64,000 bases of DNA, taken from positions 18,236,345 to 18,300,344 of the forward strand of contig CM073326.1 of assembly GCA_037043015.1 (NCBI GenBank). Direction: 5' to 3'. Source of the DNA: Bryum argenteum. Its lineage: Eukaryota > Streptophyta > Bryopsida > Bryales > Bryaceae. The translations under genes were made by a program, and so were the position numbers. The notes under the pieces were generated by a model. It ran no database searches. It worked only from the letters and a program-made list of their open reading frames with translations, and was not told where the DNA came from. This document shows, in pieces, positions 34,466 to 44,523 of this stretch (position 1 is its first letter; each line of letters begins with the position of its first letter).

Positions 34466-35054
34466 TCCAAGATGGCATCGCCGGACTAGAACATTTTTAA
34501 AAAATTCTGTAAAAGATAGGGACCCTATGACCATTGATTTAAGAGTTTTCAAAAATTTTAAGATTACTTTTGTCCAATTGAGTACCCCAAATCCGTGGAT
34601 TTGGTTCCTATTTCCATGTGAATGTGATCATCGCTCCATTTTATAGATCATTAAGGAGCGAATTTTGGCCCGAATTTTCGATTCGTGTAGGAATTAGGGC
34701 TGACGTCATCGTTCCAAAATCACATGAAATTGAGGTCACCATTGTCTCTCGATAGAGTTTAATATTTTTACACACTTTTATTTGAATTGCGGGATTTAGG
34801 ATTATATTCTATTCAGCGACATTTAATTTGGAGTATTGTTTTTCCATTAGAAATTTAGAATTAGGGCTGACGTCATCATTTCCATTGTTGAGTATTTTCT
34901 TTCGTGAACCAGTTAGTGTATGTTAAGATATCGATAATCACGATAAGTAATAATTCAATACCGACTTCAAAAACATATAAGTAAAGAGTATATTATGGCA
35001 ACACGAATACATGGCGCAACCAAGTCGAGCACCTATCAAAAAACAAAGCACATA
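34466..35054. other. 3' region of element D with two TGACGTCA sites
   Basis: AT-rich sequence. TGACGTCA occurs at 34701-34708 and 34869-34876, each next to AATTAGGGC, as in elements A and B. No coding sequence is seen. Confidence 0.45.
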
Positions 35055-38000
35055 CTACGCTGAAGGTGTCGTACCATTGAAGTGCAGGTCACACTCATCA
35101 GCCTCGAAGTCTATATACTTAAGCACACTACTATTATAACGTAGACGTGTAGTGTCAGACAAGATGGGAGATGGAGCTTCAACAAACTCTTGAGCAAGAC
35201 GCTCAGCGTAGGAGGGAAGAGTGAACGTCGATGGAGGGCTATTGTAGAGATGAGCGTTGCGAGTCAATCGCTCTTTCAGACCTGCGATGCTAAAAGTACA
35301 AAAAAAGTCAGTACAGTACATTTGTAAGAGCAGAATACGAATATTCATATGAAATTAGACTAAGTTACAACGCACCAATAAACTTCCGTGGCTTCTTCAC
35401 GGGCGGTTCGTCAGAGTCATAATCTGCAGGTGGGGCCGATTCTCCACTTTCTTCATCACCGGGAGGACCATTCTTGTAATCGGCTAGTACACCATCAAAG
35501 ATTTCTTCGTTAGGTTCCATGGCGATGAGGTGTCGGTTTGAGCGCGCGCAAGCAATTACGAGATGCACCTAAAAATCAAAAGCCACCTTAGAAATGCGAA
35601 ATGTATAAAGGATTTCTAAAAATGCGTTTACGGATACGGTACCTGTACTTGCGCTCCAGTCGAAGACTATACCTCCGTCGTCCGTGAGACAATCTACGAA
35701 ACATTGTATGAAGGACGGGTCCTTCTCTCTAGAGCCTCGCCATGGCGTACCGTCCGGACGAGTACGCAATGTGTCTTTGTCTGCAAAGTTCGAGAGGTGC
35801 TCTTCCTCATCCGGAATAATTGCTACACCCGCATATGCGTGTGCCACTTGCCGAGTGTGGAACTTCGACACATAATCTTTCCGAACATAAACTTTGATAT
35901 GGAAGCAGTGAGTCTGCAAAACACAAGTATAGACATATTAATATAGAAGCATAGTGGACATTAAACATAAACTTTGAGAATGGAAATTACAAACTGCTCC
36001 GTACCTCTTTTGGGTGCGGTACGGTAGAGGCCATTGGGAGTGGATTATATCCCCACCAATCTCGAACAACACGAAAACCATATGTATGGGATTCGGAGTC
36101 GAGAGTACGCTCGATTCTGCGACATTTGGGATGCATCAGAAGAATCGCTCCAACGTCTGTCAAGTGGTATGCGGCAAAGATAAAAAGGCTCTCAAAGTAG
36201 TTTTTATCGCGCCGGTTCCAGGAAGGAACTTCTGTTGGAGACACACCCGGTACTGGCAAGTTCTCGGGAGCGTCTGCAAAAATGAGATCAATCCCAGGAT
36301 GCTTGGGATCATACTCCATCGCCGAACACGGGTACTTTCGGTCTTTTCCAATCTGAAATACAAGGCAATAATTAGATAGTGGCATATATATTGAGAAGTA
36401 CAAAACGTAAATATGAAGATTATAAATGACCAATGTATGAAAGAATACCTTCTTGATGTGCTCAATGATATCGAGGATTTGCAAATCCCATTTTGCAGTC
36501 TTCGACGATTGATGAACCAAATCTCCAATGTTGCCCTTCTCGAGATACATAGGCAGAGTGACTGTAATTTTCGACGACGAGCTGCTACCAATGTGATTGG
36601 GTTTCGGAAGAGGGCGTTTGGCGAATTTTGGCTGACTGAGACGGCGAGGCGACCGCGGGGAGTTGTGGTCAACGGTAAAGGACACGGGAGGGGATCCCGC
36701 ATTCGTGAGTCCACCCCCGGAAACCTGAGTCAGTCGTGCACCACGTCGAACGACATTGACTGTCGCACCATGTGAAGTTTGAGTGAGATCAGGTTCCAGG
36801 GGACCTTCCAGTTGGAGAGGAGCAATGTCTCCGGAATGTTGTTGAACATCTTCCATAGGGTCTGCACCAGCGTTGCGTCGCTTCTTCTTTCCTCGAGCTT
36901 TAGGCAGTGCAGCCGGGGACGGTGGTGGAGAAGTTGAGACAGGTGCGGTTGGTAGAATCGAGACGTCGTCGTCCTCATCATCATCGATCTCCATGGGTGC
37001 ATCGTCAGCTCCTAGTGAACCGAGGTTTCGAACCAGTTCTTTCTCCTCCTTGTGCACGAAGTTAGCCTGACACTCAAGGAACCAACCCCCTGTCTGCAAC
37101 TGTGCGTTAGTGAACTGCCTTTGTTGGGATTCGGAGAAGAAGCTCGAGGGATCGTTTGTGACTGCAACGTCTTCTAACTCCAAAGGAATAGACCATGAAG
37201 CTAAAGCTCCCTTAGCAACAAGCTCTTGCTTCAAGTACCTACAATCAGAAGAGCAAATTAGAACACTGCATAAGAATTAGAATTGCATAAGTGAAACCAA
37301 AGTTGTTAGTAGAGAATAGGTAGCGTATGGCACATACCGGAATAACAATCGTTTGATCGTGACTTTACCACCGGCAATCTTATGAATATCAGTGCCTTTG
37401 ATGAATTTTGGAGTGGCATTTTGATCGAGGTAGTTGGCGAATGCCTTCTCCCAGTACAGCAACCTCCACTTCTCGACATATGCAGATGGCTTGAGGACGG
37501 CGTCTGACCACTGAATGTTGAGATTCTCTTTCTGAGTGAGCTTCTCTAATTCACTTTCAAGAGATTTCTCCAACTGCACATGCATAAAACACGTTGGGAA
37601 ATGAATTACTGACATTGCAAGAGTAAGGTGAACACAGAAGTAAGAACCAAAATACCTGTGCCCATAGAGAAGCACGATGGAGAAATGCCATCAAACTTTT
37701 GTCCTTTATTGGACGGTCTTCCGGGAAGTGAACTGATCGACGAACATCGTTTGATGAGTTCCACCACTGCAACCACTTTGCCTTGAAATCGAAGTGAACA
37801 TTGGTAGTTGCTACCATGTGCAAGCGATCGATGGTCATATCCGGTTTAAGGTTTTTGCTGTAGTGTGCATAAATCTGCACAGAACACGGATTTGATACAG
37901 AATTTAGAAACGTAAAGCAATAATATGGAGGCACAAAAGGAACCTTTAACAGATGACATACACACCTCTTTCGGGAATTGTCTCCCAAGATTGTAATTCG

Positions 38001-41000
38001 CCACTGCAACCATCTTGTCAAAGTTTTTGCCACGGATTGCCTTGATTTCAGCTTTAATGGCATTATCCATGGCACTCCATACTCCAGGCCCCGACTGCTT
38101 CTCTTTTGGGACAGAGGCATAGTAAGCAGTCTCGGCATCGTCCGATGCTTTGGCTAACCTCCTCTACAGAAGAGAACCCAAAGATAAGAAGATGTGAAAA
38201 ATTAGACATTTTGTACAAGAGACAAGCACGTGATTATAGAACTTACCGAGTATAAGAACTTAACGAAGACGTCTAGGGTGACTGGGTACCAGGTTTCTTT
38301 CTTGGCCTTGGCGTTCTTGCAGATTCTGTAGTCCTCTGGACTTATGAGATCTTTGAAATCATGGAGTTTGAGCTTACCAAATTTTCTCATGCGTTGAAGT
38401 TTAGCACAAAGGCCGTCTTCAACATGGTCGTGTTGATGAGACCTACGGATCAGAATCAGGAATTAGAGAAGTTGAAGGGAGATAAATTATCGAAAGAATT
38501 CCAGTTTAAGAATAAGAATTCTTCTTACCAGTTTATGTCATTCATGACGTCGAGGAGCAAGCTGCTCTCTCCGCGAGCATCGAGGATGATACAGTCGACC
38601 GAAATATGCCACGCAGCATCCAGCTTATGGTACCTTTCGATGTGCCGCATCCACGCCGTAACTCGATGGTTACCCTCGTAAACATAGAAGTATTTGCCGA
38701 TAAGATGATGAAGGTCCGGATCCGAGCGCAATGTCTTGTCGAACTCGTCATTTGCCTCTCTCCATAGCGTATCCGTAAAGACATCATCTTCGGCATCAAC
38801 TTCTTTTTCTCTCCCTTTCCTATCGAAAGGAGAAACGTACATGACCCGGTCGCCCTCTCGGTAGCCTTTGTTGAACTCATTCTCCAACTTCCGGACGTCT
38901 TGTTCCGAAATTGGTCGAACCTTGGGATAGCAAACAAGGCGACACAATGGAATCATCATACGAGATTTCTTGACAGGTTTGAAACGTAACCTGTTGATGA
39001 TTGCGATGGAATCACTCTTGTGAATCATTCGCATTTCGTTTGCACTCCAGTCAGGATCTTTGTTTTGGAGGTGAGGGGGCATGTGGACAATCCCAACGTT
39101 AACGCTTCCCGGCAATGCAGGTTCATCATTGTCGGATATAGAATCCCGCTCACCATCAGCATCGACAGTTTGAGGTGGATGGGCAGCTTCCGACGGACTT
39201 TCAGGAGGAACCTCATCGCTCGATCGTACTAGCGGATGTTGTTGAGGAAACACCTCGCCCTCACCACTGATATTATCATTGTCATTGGTAAGAGGAAGCT
39301 GAACATCCTCATCTACTTCGACTGGAGAAGCGGGTGATAATCTTATCTGTGAAGGAAAAAACCAAATACAACAACGGAAGTACAAAATAAGAAAATGTCT
39401 AAATCAAAATGAAACATGGATATAATCATAAAAGTGAAATATGATAAAGTTAATAAATAAGTATCATATAATGAGGTCAATATTCTATTTAGACTTGCAC
39501 TTTGCTGCGAGTCGAGGTGAACGTCGAGGAGCAACTCTAGCCAACGCCTTGACTGCGAGACGACGTGCTTTTGCTTGTGCATAATAATTACGCATGTAAC
39601 TAGCTCGTGCCACCCGATCAACATCAACATGTAAAGTGTGACGGACAGGAGAAGCAGGAGGAGGTGTTACGGGCACAGACGACAATGCTACAGCCAAACG
39701 ACGTGACTCAACTACTTTCTGCACATGGACTCTAAGCTGTGATAAGTCGCTGTCAGCGTCAGAATCTTCATCCTCCATAACGGGAACTTTCTTCGGACAC
39801 TTAGAAGCCCCCTGCAATCCCACGAACCAAAATTTAGAAAATACCAATATAAACAAGCATAATTCAAACAACCAGCAACAAGAACACATTAGAAGACCGG
39901 TATTTAGAACACATACTTCCTTCAACATAATCATGCATTTATCCGCATTGTTAAGTCTAGACATTGGTTCTAACATAGTTTATTCTACAACGCAATAATC
40001 GACCATGCCAGCACCAATCAGATAAGATAAAGGACGGACAAAACGACAAGGGATTGTCATCAACACGGAAGCCCCCTCCTCGGCATTCATAACAGCTTAG
40101 ACCTGCAGGGACCATCGAGAATGAGCTCCGAGGCTCAGCATTGCAATCATCAAGATCAGTAGCGCCACGCGTAGCAGGGCAGCACACGCAGGACATCGAC
40201 ATCCCCTCCCGAATACAGGGTCATCCAGGATCAGATGGGCATGGGGAGGATTTCAAAAAAACAAGAAACCGCGCATCCGACCATCCGGGGTCAGCCCTGC
40301 GTCCACGCAGGGCTGGCCCTCCCCGGAGCATACGCAACGAACATCAACACGAAAGCCCCCATCACGGCAGTCACGCAACCCAGGACCAGATGAGCACGGG
40401 AGGATTAAAGAACAGCGATCAGATGAGCACGGGAGGATTAAAGAAAAAAAAAGAACCAAGCATCCGACCCTCCAGGGTCAGCCTTGCGTCCACGCAAGGC
40501 TGGCCCTCCCCGGAGCGATCTCACCAAACATGAGCGAAAATGCCCCCCCCGAGTGCAGTCAAGGCAGCGAGGGAGCGTGAGACCACCGACAAGGAGCACA
40601 GAGGCTCGTCCCTGCAAGCATCCAGTGCCAAAGCGGCACGCGTAGCGGGACACCTCACGCACCACATCCACATCCCCTCCACAAAACAAAGAACAACAGG
40701 CTCGGATGAGCATGGAAGGATTTCAAAACAAAAAGAAAACAAGATTCCGATCCTCCGGGGTGACCTTGCGTCCACGCAAAGGCTGGCCCTCCGAGCGATC
40801 TCACCAAACATGAGCGAAAATGCCCCCCCCCCGTGCGGTCAAGGCGGCGAGGAGCGTGAGACCACCGACAAGGAGCACAGAGGCTCGTCCAGCCGCAAGC
40901 ATCCAGCCAAAGCGGCACGCGTAGCGGACACCTCACGCACCACATCCACATCCCCTCCACAAAACAAAGAACAACAGGCTCGAGATGAGCATGGAAGGAT

Positions 41001-42378
41001 TTCAAAAACGGAAAGAAAACAAGATTCCGATCCTCCGGGGTCAGCCTTGCGTCCACGCAAGGCTGGCCCTCCCCGGAGCGATCTCACCAAACATGAGCGA
41101 AAATGCCCCCCCGAGTGCAGTCAAGGCAGCGAGGGAGCGTGAGACCACCGACAAGGAGCACAGAGGCTCGTCCAGGCTGCAAGCATCCAGTGCCAAAGCG
41201 GCACGCGTAGCGGGACACCTCACGCACCACATCCACATCCCCTCCACAAAACAGCAACAACAGGGCTCAGATGAGCATGGAAGGATTTCAAAAACGAAAA
41301 GAAAACAAGATTCCGATCCTCCGGGGTCAGCCTTGCGTCCACGCAAGGCTGGCCCTCCCCGGAGCGATCTCACCAAACATGAGCAAAATGCCCCCCGAGT
41401 GCAGTCAAGGCAGCCAGGGAGCGTAAGACCACCGACAAGGAGCACAGAGGCTCGTCCCTGCAAGCATCCAGTGCCAAAGCGGCATGCAATGCACGGCACC
41501 TCCCTCCAGGACATCGACATCCCCTCCACAGAACACGATCAACACCAATCACATGAGCATGGGGAGGAAACAGCCATCAACACGAAAGCCCCCTCGAGTG
41601 CAGTCATAACAATCAGGACCAGACAGGACAATCCAGAATGAGCACCGCTGCACATCCGGTTCATCGAACCTTCCAAGCATGAAGTCAACCTGCCCCCCCC
41701 CCTCGGAGAATCCCGAGTAAACATCAAAACATAAGCCCACTGGAGAGCAGTCAAGGCAGCCAGGCAGAGCAGGACCATGGAGAATGAGTTCTATGCTCAT
41801 CCTTGCAAGCATCCAATTCAGTACTGGCACGCATTGCGGGACACCCCGCTCCAGGACATCGACATCCCCTCCACAAAACAGGATCAACCGGGATCTCATG
41901 AGCCGGGGCCATGCCGAGGATTTCAACAAGTTTAGCAACCAAAAATCCGGACACTCCGAGGTTAGTCTACCCCCAGCATTCACAGCAAACATCAACACGA
42001 AAGCCCCCTCCAAGCCACTCATGGCAGCCAGGACCATCAGGGACCACAGCATCCAGTACACGACACCTCGTTGGGAGCATCGGAGGACACCTCGCAGCAG
42101 GCAGCGGAGGACAGTGGAGGACACGTCGCTGCCGCAGGAAAATGTAATCAACTGAAGAAGAGCATCAGGAGGAGCGCAACACACACCTTAAATTCGCTTG
42201 AGGACCAATTGTCCAGCTCCGCACGCAGTTTCAACGCTTCTTCAACAGCACTACGTCGAATTTCATAGAATTCTTTCCAAACTCTCGATTCAGAACTAGT
42301 ACTCACATTCTCCAAAGTTGTTTCAATGTTCTCCTCGTCGCTTCGCACTCCCTCCTCCTCCTCGATTCCGTTCGCCAT
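35055..42378 (-). CDS. Element D ParB-like/DNA-methyltransferase-like gene, 12 exons, nearly intact
   Basis: Exons (minus): 42378-42187, 39811-39485 (stop after SPRLAAK), 39346-38529, 38442-38247, 38163-37966, 37874-37656, 37573-37338, 37238-36449, 36352-36005, 35913-35643, 35568-35376, 35281-35055. Exons 3-12 would give about 1,165 residues. Exon 3: acidic start, conserved NVGIVHMPPHLQNKDPDW, then ParB-like fold with VRPISEQDVRKLENEF and YVYEGNHRVTAWMRH. Exons 4-7: alpha-helical, unknown. Exon 8: acidic/basic low complexity with KKKRRN. Exons 9-11: methyltransferase-like, IDLIFADAPENLP (DPPY place), WWGYNPLPMAS, GGIVFDWSASTG. No stop codon interrupts exons 3-10; one extra base at the start of exon 11 (about 35560) shifts the frame inside the FxGxG-like motif. 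Exon 3 begins ATA, not ATG, so it must be spliced to upstream coding sequence. Confidence 0.7.
39830..42186 (-). repeat. Intron 1 of element D gene, minisatellite-rich
   Basis: About 40240-41560 holds tandem units of roughly 230-290 bp. Most contain the near-perfect palindrome CAGCCTTGCGTCCACG-CAAGGCTG (near 40292, 40472, 40765, 41042 and 41330) followed by GCCCTCCCCGGAGCG. Diverged units continue to about 42120. The palindrome core matches that in intron 1 of element B, though the rest of the unit does not. ORFs here are repeat artefacts. Confidence 0.65.
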
Positions 42379-43189
42379 TGCCTCTTGCTCTGAAATCGCT
42401 ACTCCGCCCTACAATTTCCTCTACTATTCGATGAAGTACACATAATTTTTCTCCCAGGCAATCCACTACAAGACAAATATTTGATTCCTCCATTCTATTG
42501 TATACATCAATCTCCTGTCAACGCCAAATTTGACTAAACTCCAAAGAATGCTCCCGCTCCGAGCCTAATACAGTCCATTACTCTGAAGATGCTGCTAGGG
42601 TTTGACAAGGAAACGTAATCACGAGGGGGCCGGCGGCGAGTCCCGACACAGAGAGGGCCGGCGGCGAGCATAAGGAACATTCACAGGGGCGCCGTCGAGC
42701 AAGGCCAGTCCGCCAGCTTCACAAGCAGCCGACGACAGCTGTACCCCGCCGAGCCAGGAGGGCGCATCCCCGCCGAGCCAGGAGGGCGCATCCCCGCCGA
42801 GCCCTGATTGCTCCGCTGTACCGGCCGACCTCCGAGGACGCATCCCCGCCGGCCCCGGCAAGACCGGCCCCGGCAAGCCTTACCGGGCCCTGCTAGCCGG
42901 CAGCTATAGGCAACATATACGGGCCACCCTCATTTCAAAGATTAAAATTTTTTATCTTAGATAACGAAAGATTAATTGCATTACCAGAAAATTATTTCAA
43001 GTAGTAATTTTCCTATTGTTTCAGTAACATGTCATCTATGTATCGTTTGAAAAACATGTTATTTGCGTGTGTAAAAAAACCTTCAGGAGTACTGAAAATC
43101 ATATCTACTTACAATGTATAAGAAAAAGGTTAACATATTTTTCACATTAAAAAAATTCATCATCCAATTCCTCAATTGCTTACATCACA
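42379..43189. other. Upstream region of element D gene with GC-rich short repeats
   Basis: Directly upstream of exon 1 is ordinary sequence. About 42620-42900 is very GC-rich, with repeats such as CCGCCGAGCCAGGAGGGCG. Then follows AT-rich sequence to 43189. It parallels the repeat-bearing gap between ORF2 and the large gene in element B (10439-11470), but the repeats differ. Confidence 0.4.
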
Positions 43190-43666
43190 TAACTAAGCGT
43201 CTACACTAAGGAGGTGAAGGCTAAGATGTGCCCGGTTTCATTCATGACACTAAGGAAAAAGGACATATCCGTTACCTCCTTCTCTAAATCTGGATCACTG
43301 TTGTCCTTCTCTTTTGGCGATTCAGTGAAATCCTGCAATGCACCTGTTCGTTCTTCGTTGTCGGAGATATCATTTCCATTCTTTTCACCATCGTCAATGC
43401 TTAGATTGTCATCCCCATCGTCTTCGTAAGTCCTTTCTGCATCATCCTAATTGAAGAACAAAAATGTCAATAACCACAAAATACACACAATCTGGCGTTT
43501 AACCTTTCAGTTACTAATGTACCTGTCTTTCGGAATCCACCGCAACACCATCACCTCCAATGTAGTAACTCAAAGACTCGCTCGATACTGGATTCCGTCC
43601 CCCACGCTCTAGCTCATCCACTATGCTTTTCCACTCCGACAGTCCTTGAGATTTCTCGCTCTCCGC
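43190..43666 (-). pseudogene. Exon-like acidic coding fragments upstream of element D gene, cut by gypsy1
   Basis: On the minus strand two open segments with good splice borders are visible: one from 43666 to about 43525 (WKSIVDELERGGRNPV, ending CAG/GTACAT) and one from about 43447 to 43280 (DDGDDNLSIDDGEKNGND, acceptor CAATTAG, donor GAG/GTAACG). They are acidic and lie where ORF2 sits in element B, so they could be a strongly diverged ORF2 or another transposon gene. I do not recognise them. The 5' part is removed by the LTR at 43667. Confidence 0.3.
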
Positions 43667-44449
43667 TGTTACCCGATGACGTCAGTCGGGTAACCACGGC
43701 GGCCCATGCGGGAGCAGCAGCGGCAACAGGGATAGCGCAGCATTTTCGGCGGAGGCACCAACAGTTAGCTGCAGATGCCTCGGCAGTCGATTGCGGCACC
43801 GTTCGGTGCCAGGGCTATCCACGGCAGCCGTAGTATAAAAGGCAGTGAAAAATAGGAGAGAGGACTCGTTTTTTTGGTAGTCACCGTAGAAGCATAGTTC
43901 GATGTACGCTGAGTAGACACACACTCATATGTATTTTGATCGGATGTTTGGAATATGAAGGCCAAGAGCCATGACTTTTCTCTCCCATGTCGTATGCACG
44001 GAATCTCTTTCTCTTCCTCTCATCTATCCGGTCCGCTATCGAGGATGGCAATAGTCACCTTGAATAAACCCTAATATTCCTCTTGGGTTGTATACGTCTA
44101 TCCTCGATTCTGTTGTGTCTCCGCGGTTTTTCTCGCTTGCATTTCTTTGGGTCTCGAGACAGAGCGATCGGCCTCGGTAGGAGTCCCGTACCTGAGCCTC
44201 GGACTTACATTCCCAAGCTACAGGATACCGGGCCGACACCCTCTTTCCTCCTCGGTATCCGTGGTCACCTTGGCCTCAGTCCTCTCAGGACCTTAGGCCG
44301 GTATCACCAAAGTCAACTCTTCCTCTCCCTGGCCGAAACTGGTCAGGGTCTAGACTTCCGATCAGTATCTAAACAACTCACCCAAAAACGATATCTTCGG
44401 TGCCTTGAGCTCGTAAAGCATTCCATCCCCTCGATAACCCAGGACAACA
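43667..44449 (+). repeat. 5' LTR of gypsy1
   Basis: It starts TGTTACCCGATGACGTCAG and ends CCAGGACAACA. The first 29 bases form an inverted repeat (GTTACCCGA/TCGGGTAAC) around TGACGTCA at 43677-43684, a bZIP/CRE-type site. GTAGTATAAAAGGCAG gives the TATA box near 43832. The matching 3' LTR is at 52302. Confidence 0.85.
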
Positions 44450-44469
44450 TTTTGGCGACCATGCTGGGG
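44450..44469 (+). other. Primer-binding-site-like sequence of gypsy1
   Basis: TTTTGGCGACCATGCTGGGG directly follows the LTR. It is identical to that of gypsy2, and its first 13 bases match the one used by TRIM1 (TTTGGCGACCATG). Confidence 0.6.
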
Positions 44470-44523
44470 ATGGAATGTTGAGTCAGACCGAAGAATAAGA
44501 AAAAAGACACCGAACAGGGCAAC

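Larger units (their letters stand above)
34428..43666 (-). mobile_element. Element D: MULE-like transposon copy, minus orientation, left part missing
   Basis: The terminal repeat GGTGTGAGCGGTGAGCGG with about four GAGCGGT heptamers lies at 34428-34465, as at the ends of A and B. Inside it, on the minus strand, lies a complete ParB-methyltransferase-like gene (42378-35055), followed upstream by a GC-rich repeat region and exon-like acidic sequences. Transposase and the other terminus are not found: gypsy1 starts at 43667, and beyond gypsy1 the sequence is unrelated. The outer border may lie up to 20 bases further left, where GGGGAAA occurs. Confidence 0.65.

Noticed and set aside
40540..41641. 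ORFs of 130-218 codons on both strands in the intron 1 array of element D
   Set aside because: They repeat with the ~280-bp units, occur in several frames and on both strands, and lie inside an intron.
35055..42378. A bacterial or phage ParB-methylase operon as contamination
   Set aside because: The gene has ten or more GT-AG introns at conserved positions in three copies and lies among plant-type retroelements, so a prokaryotic source for this DNA is excluded; ancient transfer remains possible.
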